A stretch of 64,000 nt of DNA from Pseudoalteromonas sp. NBT06-2. GTDB taxonomy: Bacteria > Pseudomonadota > Gammaproteobacteria > Enterobacterales > Alteromonadaceae. Position 1 is the stretch's first letter. Every line of letters starts with the position of its first letter. The stretch spans positions 1-64,000 of the forward strand of contig NZ_NQMR01000025.1 in the NCBI RefSeq assembly GCF_002276045.1. The letters are read 5' to 3'. This document shows, piece after piece, positions 54,788-62,910 of this stretch. The position numbers and the translations under genes were made by a program. The notes under the pieces were generated by a model, which saw only the letters and a list, made by a program, of their open reading frames with translations, had not been told where the DNA came from and searched no databases.

Positions 54788-55996
54788 TTACTTAACGGGT
54801 GCGCCTTGCGCTATCCATAAAGCAATGTAATTACGTTCATCGTCTTCTATTTTGGTTTTATTCATAAAAGGCATATCTTTAGCATCAACTGCTCTGGCTT
54901 TAATTCTCGGTGCCCAACGACTCATTTGTGCTAAATTATCAAGTATTACACCTCCTTGCGCCACTTTAAAAATATCATCGGTTGGTGCACTTGAATGACA
55001 CCCTGTACAACGACTAGTAATAATGTCGTTTACTTTTTTCAGATCAACCGTATGAACTTCACTGCCATCTTCATCTATAATAGGTGCTGCCGATTTAGGT
55101 GCGATTGCCACAGCTAAAACAATTGATAATACCACAGCACCAACTAATACTAATGGGCTTTGAGTACCTTTATGTTTTGCTACAAAGTATTGACGAATAG
55201 CCGCTGTAATGACAAAAATCACCATGAGAACTAACCAATTATATTCATGGTTAAAGATCATAGGGTAATGATTACTGATCATGATAAATACAAGCGGTAA
55301 AGTTGCGTAAGTATTATGAGTTGAGCGAAGCTTTGCTTTAGCACCCCAAGTTGGATCTACTGGTTCGCCTTTCTCTACTGAGGCTACTAATGCACGTTGT
55401 GATGGCATAATAGTGAAAAATACATTACCCGCCATGATAGTACCAATCACAGCACCTACATGCATAAATGCACCACGTGCACTGAATGTTTCACTTAATA
55501 CATACGATAAACCAGTTATCAATGCCATTAAAATAATACCAAGCAATAAACCATGCTCAGCTAATTTTGTACGACATAAAACATCATAAACAATCCAGCC
55601 ACCTACAATAGATGTTAAACCGATTACGATTGCTTGCATTTGGCTTAATTCTGCAATGTTAGGATCTATTAAATAAATATCGGCACCAACGTAGAACATT
55701 AAGCTTAACAATACAAAACCGGTTAACCATGTGCTATAAGCTTCCCACTTAAACCAATGTAACAGCTCAGGCATTTTTTCTGGTGCTTGCTTATATTTAG
55801 CAATTTCATAAAAACCACCGCCATGAATTGCCCATAGATCTCCGCCTATGCCTTTATCTGATTTCCAACCCGGTGGTTTTTCTAAATGATTATCTAACCA
55901 AACAAAGTAAAAAGATGCTCCTATCCAAGCGATACCAGTAACTACGTGGGCAAAGCGTAAAATTAAATTAACCCATTCTGTGATATATGGATCCAT
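54788..55996 (-). CDS. puuD: membrane-bound urate hydroxylase PuuD with cytochrome c tail
   Basis: 402 residues from ATG 55996 (SD CGGAG). Eight or so membrane spans fill residues 8-300 (FAHVVTGIAWIGASFYFVWL). The C-terminal periplasmic cytochrome c domain carries the haem-binding CTGCH in IITSRCTGCHSSAPTDD and a distal Met in AKDMPFMNK. PuuD oxidises urate to 5-hydroxyisourate, passing electrons to the respiratory chain instead of O2 directly. Between guaD and glcB; separated from guaD by a 430-bp gap containing a repeat. Confidence 0.93.
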   Translation of the reverse strand: MDPYITEWVNLILRFAHVVTGIAWIGASFYFVWLDNHLEKPPGWKSDKGIGGDLWAIHGGGFYEIAKYKQAPEKMPELLHWFKWEAYSTWLTGFVLLSLMFYVGADIYLIDPNIAELSQMQAIVIGLTSIVGGWIVYDVLCRTKLAEHGLLLGIILMALITGLSYVLSETFSARGAFMHVGAVIGTIMAGNVFFTIMPSQRALVASVEKGEPVDPTWGAKAKLRSTHNTYATLPLVFIMISNHYPMIFNHEYNWLVLMVIFVITAAIRQYFVAKHKGTQSPLVLVGAVVLSIVLAVAIAPKSAAPIIDEDGSEVHTVDLKKVNDIITSRCTGCHSSAPTDDIFKVAQGGVILDNLAQMSRWAPRIKARAVDAKDMPFMNKTKIEDDERNYIALWIAQGAPVK

Positions 55997-56021
55997 GTTG
56001 ATCTCCGATACATTCTGCACG

Positions 56022-56042
56022 TTGAGATAACCGCTATCTCAA
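56022..56042. promoter_or_regulatory. inverted repeat just upstream of puuD
   Basis: TTGAGATA (56022-56029), ACCGC, TATCTCAA (56035-56042), 26 bp before the puuD ATG. It could be an operator or a 5'-leader hairpin. An inverted TGAGAT/ATCTCA pair is also present ahead of the Tsx-like gene at about 43955-43980, with different spacing. Confidence 0.45.
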
Positions 56043-56156
56043 AGCATGTGAATTGTTATTATTTTTTATATTTTTTGATTCATGTGGAATTTAAAACCCG
56101 TTCATAAATCTATATTTCTGTTGTTTTTATAAAGCGAAAGCCTCACTACATTTAGT

Positions 56157-56425
56157 TATATACCCAAGCTACTGGAAATGCATGATTTCAGCGCGAGTTT
56201 AAATGGTCAAATACAATACATTTATTGCAGGTAATGGTTATTCCCTTATCAACATAAATAACGCGGTAGCTGACCATTTAAAACCATACAATATTGAATT
56301 ATCAAGTAAGTAATCACTACGTTATATCAGTTTGAAAGACAATAAGCATTCCTAACATGATGTGCCTTGTGCTAACTCACCTGATAAATTCTGAAACAAG
56401 TATTATCAAGTGGTTTGGGTATAAT
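56157..56425. repeat. MITE-like TATACCC element, 269 bp with terminal inverted repeats
   Basis: It starts TATATACCCAAGCTACTGGA and ends CAAGTGGTTTGGGTATAAT, so ATTATACCCAAACCACTTG on the other strand. The ends are about 17 bp, imperfect inverted repeats. No open frame inside. It is the most complete copy of the family in this window and abuts the guaD stop codon. The inner GGTTATTCCCT is shared with the copy at 26.9 kb. Confidence 0.7.
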
Positions 56426-56427
56426 CT

Positions 56428-57753
56428 CTACAACGCTGATGTTTTTTTATTATCTCTGTCATGGGCTAAATCCCCCATAACGTAGGTTTCACGTACAGTA
56501 CGGTCATCACCTAATGTAGTTAATACAAATAAACGCTCTAGAATGTCTTTAGTATTGTTCATACGAACACGCATTAAATCTGTTGATTTGTAATCCAAAA
56601 CAATAAAGTCTGCTTCTTTACCTGACGTAAAGTTACCAATTTTATCGTCTAAATCTAATGCAGAAGCACCACCTAAAGTCGCTAAGTAGAATGATTTAAG
56701 CGCAGTCAGTTTTTCACCTCTTAACTGCTGAATTTTGTAAGCCTCGTTTAGTGTTTGTAATTGAGAGAAGCTTGTACCACCGCCCACATCAGTACCTAAA
56801 CCCACATCTACGTTATACTCTTCTGCTTTTTTCAAGTTAAATAAACCACTACCTAAAAATAAGTTTGAAGTTGGACAATAAGATAAAGATGAGTCTGTAT
56901 CACTTAACCTTTGATATTCGCTATCACATAAGTGTATGCCGTGTGCAAATATACTACGCTTGCTTAATAAACCGTGTTTATCGTAAACATCTAAATAATT
57001 TTCACATTCTGGAAATAAATCGCTTACCCAAGCACATTCATTTTTATTTTCAGATAAATGAGTATGCATAAATACATCTGGGTATTCTTCAAGTAATTGA
57101 CCGGCTTTATGTAATTGCTCACTGGTGCTAGTTGGTGCGAAACGAGGGGTTACAGCGTAATGCAAACGACCTTTGCCATGCCATTTTTCAATAAGCGATT
57201 TTGATTCTTCATAACTCGATTGCGCTGTATCAGTTAAGTTATCTGGTGCATTGCGATCCATCATGACTTTACCGCAAATCATACGTACATTGAGATCTTG
57301 GGCTTGTGTAAAAAACGCATCTACTGATTCAGGGTGCACAGTACCAAATACCAAAGCCGTTGTTGTGCCATTAGTGAGTAATTGATCTAAAAAGAATTGC
57401 GCCCTTGGTTTAGCAAAGTTTGTATTACCAAATTGCGATTCAGTTGGGAAGGTATAAGTTTCTAGCCATTCTAATAATTGCTCACCATATGAGCCTATAA
57501 TTTCAGTTTGCGGATAATGAATATGTGTATCAATAAAACCAGGTATTAATAAACCATTATCGTGATGCTTTACCGCAGTATCGATTGATAACGTCGGTAA
57601 AATATCACTCGCCAAACCGACAGTTTCAACCAAGCCATCTTTCACAACAAGAACACCATCTTCAAAATATTGATAACTTTGTTCATTGTCTTTAGCAGGA
57701 TCGCTTAAAAAATGTAAAATTTCACCGCGAAATGCTTTTGTTGTATTACTCAT
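56428..57753 (-). CDS. guaD: guanine deaminase
   Basis: 441 residues, an amidohydrolase that turns guanine to xanthine. Zinc ligands are seen in IPGFIDTHIHYPQTEIIGSY, DVFMHTHLSENKNE and FAHGIHLCDSEYQRL, with GLGTDVGGGTSFS near 320. It feeds the xanthine dehydrogenase encoded upstream. It is 42 bp after allA in the same direction. It stops with TAG. Confidence 0.95.
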   Translation of the reverse strand: MSNTTKAFRGEILHFLSDPAKDNEQSYQYFEDGVLVVKDGLVETVGLASDILPTLSIDTAVKHHDNGLLIPGFIDTHIHYPQTEIIGSYGEQLLEWLETYTFPTESQFGNTNFAKPRAQFFLDQLLTNGTTTALVFGTVHPESVDAFFTQAQDLNVRMICGKVMMDRNAPDNLTDTAQSSYEESKSLIEKWHGKGRLHYAVTPRFAPTSTSEQLHKAGQLLEEYPDVFMHTHLSENKNECAWVSDLFPECENYLDVYDKHGLLSKRSIFAHGIHLCDSEYQRLSDTDSSLSYCPTSNLFLGSGLFNLKKAEEYNVDVGLGTDVGGGTSFSQLQTLNEAYKIQQLRGEKLTALKSFYLATLGGASALDLDDKIGNFTSGKEADFIVLDYKSTDLMRVRMNNTKDILERLFVLTTLGDDRTVRETYVMGDLAHDRDNKKTSAL

Positions 57754-57795
57754 AAAGTTATTAACCTTGAACTTAATTTTACTATTTATATATTT

Positions 57796-58329
57796 CTAAA
57801 AACGAATTGTGATTTTTTGTTCATCTATTAAGGCGATTTCATCACAGTTATCACCTTTACCACCGCGATCTACAACTAAAAAGTCACTTTGCTCATTAAG
57901 GGCTAAACAGAAGTGATGCCAGGTTCCTTTATGATAATTAACGCCTTGTTCTGCTGTGGCTAAAAATACACGTATTTTTGTTAAGTCTAGATCACCCTTA
58001 GGTGCGACAACCACTAAATACGGATTAGTTCCCATAGGTATAAATGCTTGACTACCTTTAGGGTGACGTTCCATCATGCCAATCTGAATTGGCAAAGCCA
58101 AAGGCGTAGAACGGAAAATATTTATTATGGCTTTACCATCATTATCAGTGACATCAACATCAGCTAAATTATGATAACGCGTTGTGAAACCTTGATTAAT
58201 TTCAAAGCTTTTAACAGAATCAACACATTCAATTACATCACCAAATTCAGTAAATTCAGCCGCAACTAATGGCACTGCTTCAATAAATTTTTTACCTTTG
58301 TCATCTTCATTGATATAACAGTGCTGCAT
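57796..58329 (-). CDS. allA: ureidoglycolate lyase
   Basis: 177 residues. It splits (S)-ureidoglycolate into glyoxylate and urea. TEFGDVIECVDSVKSFEINQ, FRSTPLALPIQIGMMERHPK and GSQAFIPMGTNPYLVVVAPK are the AllA core (His in MMERHP, a cupin-like fold), with YHKGTWHHFCLAL. Starts two bases after the uraH stop, so it is translationally linked. It stops with TAG. Confidence 0.94.
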   Translation of the reverse strand: MQHCYINEDDKGKKFIEAVPLVAAEFTEFGDVIECVDSVKSFEINQGFTTRYHNLADVDVTDNDGKAIINIFRSTPLALPIQIGMMERHPKGSQAFIPMGTNPYLVVVAPKGDLDLTKIRVFLATAEQGVNYHKGTWHHFCLALNEQSDFLVVDRGGKGDNCDEIALIDEQKITIRF

Positions 58330-58331
58330 AA

Positions 58332-58673
58332 CTAACTGCCTCTATAAGTTGAGTAACCATAAGCAGTTAATAACAATGGAATATGGTAATGAGTACCATT
58401 GCTATCTATGCTAAATACGATATCAACATAAGGATAAAAACCTTGCTCTTGATTTAAGTCAAAATAAGACTTAGTATCAAAATGCATACGGTAGTTACCT
58501 GCATCTAATACAAGATCATCATCTAACAAACCTGCAATACGACCATCTTCATTGGTGATCCCTTGTGAAATCACTTGCCATTGCCCTGCTACTTCTTTAA
58601 ATAATTGAATAGGTACTGAGCTCGCTGGTAGCCCTTTTGTTGTATCTAATACGTGAGTTGTTATTTGGCTCAT
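58332..58673 (-). CDS. uraH: 5-hydroxyisourate hydrolase
   Basis: 113 residues of the transthyretin-like family. The N-terminal ITTHVLDTTKGLPASSVPIQ, the central Arg/His region, and the C-terminal HYHIPLLLTAYGYSTYRGS with the diagnostic YRGS are present. It hydrolyses the product of PuuD to OHCU. It is followed by allA after two bases. It stops with TAG. Confidence 0.96.
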   Translation of the reverse strand: MSQITTHVLDTTKGLPASSVPIQLFKEVAGQWQVISQGITNEDGRIAGLLDDDLVLDAGNYRMHFDTKSYFDLNQEQGFYPYVDIVFSIDSNGTHYHIPLLLTAYGYSTYRGS

Positions 58674-58773
58674 TTGTTTTCCTAAATGCTGTTATTTAGT
58701 CTTAAGGTCTTGCTAAACTTAATTCAAACCGAATTTCGAGTGTTACATCTTGTTCTGAACCTTATGTCTTATC

Positions 58774-59274
58774 CTAAGAGAACTTATTTAATCTAATATG
58801 GAAGATTTTACGTTGCTCTTCTGCGGCATTTTTAAATTCAGTTTCACGATCATTATCTATACGCGCTTCTAATAGAGCCAACATTTGCGCTGCACTTTTA
58901 CCAGTAGCACATACAATGAAAATAAAACCAAATTTGCCATGATAATCATCATTGCCTTTTGCTAAGGCTTTAATGGTTGCTTCATCTGCCGCATTCATGC
59001 CCGATTGCTCACCCGCTGCTAGCCTTTTTGTATTAGCGTACTTTTTCATTAAGCTACTGACGTCACCAATTTTAGGATGACCATCAAAGGCTTCTAAATA
59101 ATCACCTTCTGATAATCCAATCCAGTTTGAATTTGCAGCTTCAAATAAGGCATCTAAATCTACATAAGGACGAGACTCCACCATTTTTGATACCCAAGCA
59201 CTTGATGTACAACACTGCATAAATGCATGTTTTGCTTGTGCTACGTCCATTGCGTTAATGTCTTGAAAATTCAT
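58774..59274 (-). CDS. uraD: 2-oxo-4-hydroxy-4-carboxy-5-ureidoimidazoline (OHCU) decarboxylase
   Basis: 166 residues, mostly helical. FDGHPKIGDVSSLMKKYANT has the catalytic His, then GEQSGMNAADEATI and FGFIFIVCATGKSAAQML. It decarboxylates OHCU to (S)-allantoin. The uraD-uraH order matches the sequence of reactions. 66 bp after the allantoicase stop. It stops with TAG. Confidence 0.95.
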   Translation of the reverse strand: MNFQDINAMDVAQAKHAFMQCCTSSAWVSKMVESRPYVDLDALFEAANSNWIGLSEGDYLEAFDGHPKIGDVSSLMKKYANTKRLAAGEQSGMNAADEATIKALAKGNDDYHGKFGFIFIVCATGKSAAQMLALLEARIDNDRETEFKNAAEEQRKIFHIRLNKFS

Positions 59275-59340
59275 AATGCACCTTTAAACAATAAAAATGC
59301 TTCTCATCCCTGAAAAGCCAATGAAAACTGATTTGTTAAT

Positions 59341-60357
59341 CTATTTCGGTAAGCCAAATAAACGCAAGCGAGAAATTCCGCCATCAGGGTATATATTTAG
59401 GCGAATATGGCTAAATGCATTACTGCCACTCGTTATCTCATTAATAAATAAATGTTCACGATCTGCAAAAAGCTTGGTTTTACAGATCACTTCTTGCCAT
59501 TCAACATTGCCATCTAATACATCTTTGTCTTTACCATTAGTTGCTTCTAGCGAAAAAGTATCTGGGAAGTTACCTTTAAAGTGGGCTGTATCTACAATCA
59601 GTTTTTGCAAGTCACCAGGAACCGCTAATTTTACAATTGACCAATCAGGACCCGGATCACGACGGCGTTTCGTTTCCCAACCATCGCCCATATTCACACC
59701 ACGACCAGGCATAATAAGATTACTTTTATCGCTAAAGAACATATCTGAACATAACAAAGCACGGGCACCATTTTTAATAGATGCTAAATCAATTAATTCA
59801 CCTTCAACAAAATTATTAGGATCTAATTTAGGATCGCCATAAACGCGAAAACGTGCGACACCGCCATCAGGAAACATATTCAACCTAACATGAGTCCAAA
59901 CTTGCTCTTTATTTTCTAAATCATCATTAACAGGAAAAAGGTTTTGGCTATGTGCAGCTGTAGAGCTTTGCTTTAAAATCGTTGTCCAAACTGCATCGTT
60001 TATATCGCCATCACAATGACATGCTTCAACTGAAACAGATTGCGGTGCATTGCCTCTAAAGTGATTTGTGTCTATATCAAAACCACGGATCACACCAGGA
60101 ACACCAAGACGAATTGTACACCAGTCAAATTCACGACCATTATCACGGCCATAGCTACGACGTGACTCCCAACCATCCATCCATTTACCACGATCGGTAA
60201 ATTTTTCTTCGATAAAAATACCACGACCTGGTTTGATCAGATTTTCCATTTCAGCAAAAAAATCATCGCTACAAGCGAGTGTTTCGCCACCTAAACGTGC
60301 CTGTGCCATATCGATAAAATGTTGGGTGTAATAAGTGTTCAATTCCTCTTGATTCAT
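59341..60357 (-). CDS. alc: allantoicase
   Basis: 338 residues made of two similar jelly-roll halves: FTDRGKWMDGWESRRSYGRD with VIRGFDIDTNHFRGNAPQSV, then GRGVNMGDGWETKRRRDPG with LIVDTAHFKGNFPDTFSLEA. It hydrolyses allantoate to ureidoglycolate and urea. Both halves end with a HIRLNIYPDGGISRLR-type motif. It begins 126 bp after allB, a gap that contains two short repeats. It stops with TAG. Confidence 0.95.
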   Translation of the reverse strand: MNQEELNTYYTQHFIDMAQARLGGETLACSDDFFAEMENLIKPGRGIFIEEKFTDRGKWMDGWESRRSYGRDNGREFDWCTIRLGVPGVIRGFDIDTNHFRGNAPQSVSVEACHCDGDINDAVWTTILKQSSTAAHSQNLFPVNDDLENKEQVWTHVRLNMFPDGGVARFRVYGDPKLDPNNFVEGELIDLASIKNGARALLCSDMFFSDKSNLIMPGRGVNMGDGWETKRRRDPGPDWSIVKLAVPGDLQKLIVDTAHFKGNFPDTFSLEATNGKDKDVLDGNVEWQEVICKTKLFADREHLFINEITSGSNAFSHIRLNIYPDGGISRLRLFGLPK

Positions 60358-60414
60358 TTGTTTCTCTCTGTTGTTTTAGCCCGATATTAATCGTGCACAC
60401 TTTGATTAAACAAA

Positions 60415-60476
60415 CGCGACTAAAGTCCCGTCTATCGCTTTTCATTTTTAAGCTGCACGACTAAAGCACAGTCTAT
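60415..60476. repeat. two imperfect 21-bp direct repeats between allB and alc
   Basis: CGCGACTAAAGTCCCGTCTAT (60415-60435) minus its last base, and CACGACTAAAGCACAGTCTA (60456-60475), differ at a few places only. Each has GACT...AGTC symmetry, so a REP-like hairpin or an operator pair is possible. Confidence 0.5.
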
Positions 60477-60483
60477 ATTCACT

Positions 60484-61872
60484 CTAAATTCGGCCTTTAA
60501 GTAAAGGTTGACCTACAGGTGTATTAATAAATTCATCATTGTCATAAACGGTTTGGCCTCGTAAATATGTACGCTCTACACGCCCTCTTACAATGCGCCC
60601 TTCGTATGGTGTAATTTTGTGCCTATGCTTAATCATCTCATTGGTAATTACGTATTCAGATTCATCATCAAACACGATAAAATCAGCGTGATAACCCACT
60701 TTGATATGACCTTTAATATGATCCATACCAATAAATTTTGCTGTTTGCGCACTCATCCAATGGGCGATATCGGTTAAATCAAAGCCACGCTCTGTAGCTT
60801 GTGTCCAAATCAAAGGTAATCCAAATTGCAGTGCTGAAATTCCACCCCAAGCTTTTTCTACATCCCCACTATCAATATGTTTTAATTGCGGTGTACATGG
60901 AGAGTGATCAGATACAATAAAATCAATTACGCCATTTTTAAGACCTTGCCAAAGTTGATGACGGTTATCGTTTTCACGAATTGGCGGACAACATTTAAAT
61001 AATGTTTTACCATCAGGAATTTCTTCAGAAAATAAAGTGAGGTAATGCGGACAAGTTTCAATTGTTAAACTGAGACCTTCTTCACGGGCAGCCTTAATAC
61101 TACTGATCGCTTCAGCACTTGATAAATGCACAATATGAACATGACAGTCTTGATCATTCGCTTTCACTTCTCGGTTCAGATCTATCATCATATCAATGGC
61201 ATCATTTTCCCAAGACTTAGGGCGAGAATCTAAAAATGTTTGATAACTATGACCTATTTCAGCGGGTTCACTATTACCACAATCAAGCTCTGCATGAATT
61301 AAATAAGGCGAGTTATGTTTCGCTAAAATCGGCATGGCTTTGCGTAAATCATCCACTTCCATATTTGGAAACTCTTCAATGCCAGAGTCTATTAAAAATG
61401 ATTTAACACCTAACACACCTGCATCTAATAATTCATCTAAATCATTTACGCTATCAGGAATAACACCACCCCAAAAACCACAATCAACCCAAAGTTTATC
61501 AACTACAGCATCTAGTTTTTCATCAAATGCCTGTTTGTTAATGGTTACTGGAATACAGTTTAAAGGCATATCGACTAATGTAGTAATACCACCCGCTGCC
61601 GCAGCTTGAGTCGCAGTATTAAAACCTTCCCATTCAGTACGTCCTGGTTCATTAATATGCACATGACTATCAACTAAACCTGGCATTAATACTTTATTAC
61701 CTAAATCTTCAACTGCGCAACCAGGCTCACAATTGTATTCTCTGATCGAATCTATCAGTCCATTTTTAATAATAACAGTAGCTGCATGAACGCCTTTTTC
61801 TGTCACAACACGTTGGCTGCGAATGGCAAAATGATTTGTCGGATTTTGGTTTTTAATATTGCTACTAGACAT
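60484..61872 (-). CDS. allB: allantoinase
   Basis: 462 residues from ATG 61872; a GTG three codons upstream is also in frame. It is a cyclic-amidohydrolase converting allantoin to allantoate. GLVDSHVHINEPGRTEWEGF holds the first two zinc His, GVKSFLIDSGIEEF the carboxylated Lys, LIHAELDCG and HIVHLSSAEAISSI further His, and IVSDHSPCTPQLKH the Asp. It is 111 bp after xdhC. It stops with TAG. Confidence 0.95.
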   Translation of the reverse strand: MSSSNIKNQNPTNHFAIRSQRVVTEKGVHAATVIIKNGLIDSIREYNCEPGCAVEDLGNKVLMPGLVDSHVHINEPGRTEWEGFNTATQAAAAGGITTLVDMPLNCIPVTINKQAFDEKLDAVVDKLWVDCGFWGGVIPDSVNDLDELLDAGVLGVKSFLIDSGIEEFPNMEVDDLRKAMPILAKHNSPYLIHAELDCGNSEPAEIGHSYQTFLDSRPKSWENDAIDMMIDLNREVKANDQDCHVHIVHLSSAEAISSIKAAREEGLSLTIETCPHYLTLFSEEIPDGKTLFKCCPPIRENDNRHQLWQGLKNGVIDFIVSDHSPCTPQLKHIDSGDVEKAWGGISALQFGLPLIWTQATERGFDLTDIAHWMSAQTAKFIGMDHIKGHIKVGYHADFIVFDDESEYVITNEMIKHRHKITPYEGRIVRGRVERTYLRGQTVYDNDEFINTPVGQPLLKGRI

Positions 61873-61983
61873 CTTTTTCACTCTTAGTTAATTGTGTTAT
61901 GCGACATTTTGATTGTTATTGTCATCGCTATCTTGCGCTTTTAATGCAAACCATCGCTTACTAATTTATGTTGTTTACGTTTT

Positions 61984-62892
61984 TTATTGCGTAAGTTCCG
62001 CGCTACCTTTTTGCTCTTGGCTTTGATCCGTTTGTTTAGCATACTGTTCTTGATCATCAATCATTGATTTTAATTGTGTCCACTCAACACCTTGTTTATT
62101 TGGTGTCGGCTCAAGTTCTGCTTGATATAAGCCAATAATTTCACCAACAATTGATACCGCAACTTCCATCGGTAACTTACCTGGAACATTACTTAAGCCC
62201 ACAGGACATGCGATTTTGTTTACTAATTCTTTTTTTATGCCGCGATGGTCGAATCTTTGTTGAAATCTCTTCCATTTAGTATCTGAACCAATTAAACCTA
62301 AATACTTAAAGTCTTCACGCTTTAAGATGGCACTGCAAATATCAAAATCTCTTTGGTGGTTATGAGTTAAAACAACGTAATAACTATTAGCTGGCATATT
62401 GGCAATTTCATCAATAGGGTTATCTGTGATCACGTGATTGGTATTATTAGCCGCTACTTCAGGGAATAATTCTTCACGTTCATCTACCCAATGTAATTTA
62501 ACCGGTAAACCTGCAAGCATAGGGGCGATTGCATGGCCAACATGACCGGCACCAAATAACATAATATTGATATGTGAGCTGGTAAAGCTTTCAAATAAAA
62601 CACTTGTTGTACCACCACAACATTGGCCCAATTTGGGACCTAATGGAAAGTGCTCTAAATGCTGCATTTGCTCGCATTTAGCTAAAATATCTAAAGCAAT
62701 TTTTGTTGCTTTATGCTCTAAATGACCACCACCTATGGTATCGAATGAGGCGTGACTACTTACCACCATCTTGGTGCCACTATCTCTTGGAGCAGAACCA
62801 CGAACACCAAGAATTGTCACTAAAACATACGCTTCGCCTTTAGCTGTTAATTCTTTTACTGCGTCAACCCAACAGGTATTTGGTGTCATCAT
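61984..62892 (-). CDS. xdhC: xanthine dehydrogenase accessory factor XdhC
   Basis: 302 residues. It delivers sulfurated molybdenum cofactor to xanthine dehydrogenase. The N-terminal LVTILGVRGSAPRDSGTKMV and FDTIGGGHLEHKA bind cofactor, CCGGTTSVLFESFTS holds the conserved Cys pair. The C-terminal half is a Rossmann domain (IMLFGAGHVGHAIAPMLAGL). The C-terminal 30 residues are Gln/Glu-rich and probably disordered. It is 18 bp after xdhB. Confidence 0.94.
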   Translation of the reverse strand: MMTPNTCWVDAVKELTAKGEAYVLVTILGVRGSAPRDSGTKMVVSSHASFDTIGGGHLEHKATKIALDILAKCEQMQHLEHFPLGPKLGQCCGGTTSVLFESFTSSHINIMLFGAGHVGHAIAPMLAGLPVKLHWVDEREELFPEVAANNTNHVITDNPIDEIANMPANSYYVVLTHNHQRDFDICSAILKREDFKYLGLIGSDTKWKRFQQRFDHRGIKKELVNKIACPVGLSNVPGKLPMEVAVSIVGEIIGLYQAELEPTPNKQGVEWTQLKSMIDDQEQYAKQTDQSQEQKGSAELTQ

Positions 62893-62910
62893 GGTTCTAC
62901 TCCTACATTT

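Noticed and set aside
61334-61609. 91-codon plus-strand frame opposite allantoinase
   Set aside because: Low-complexity shadow of allB; no SD or domain.
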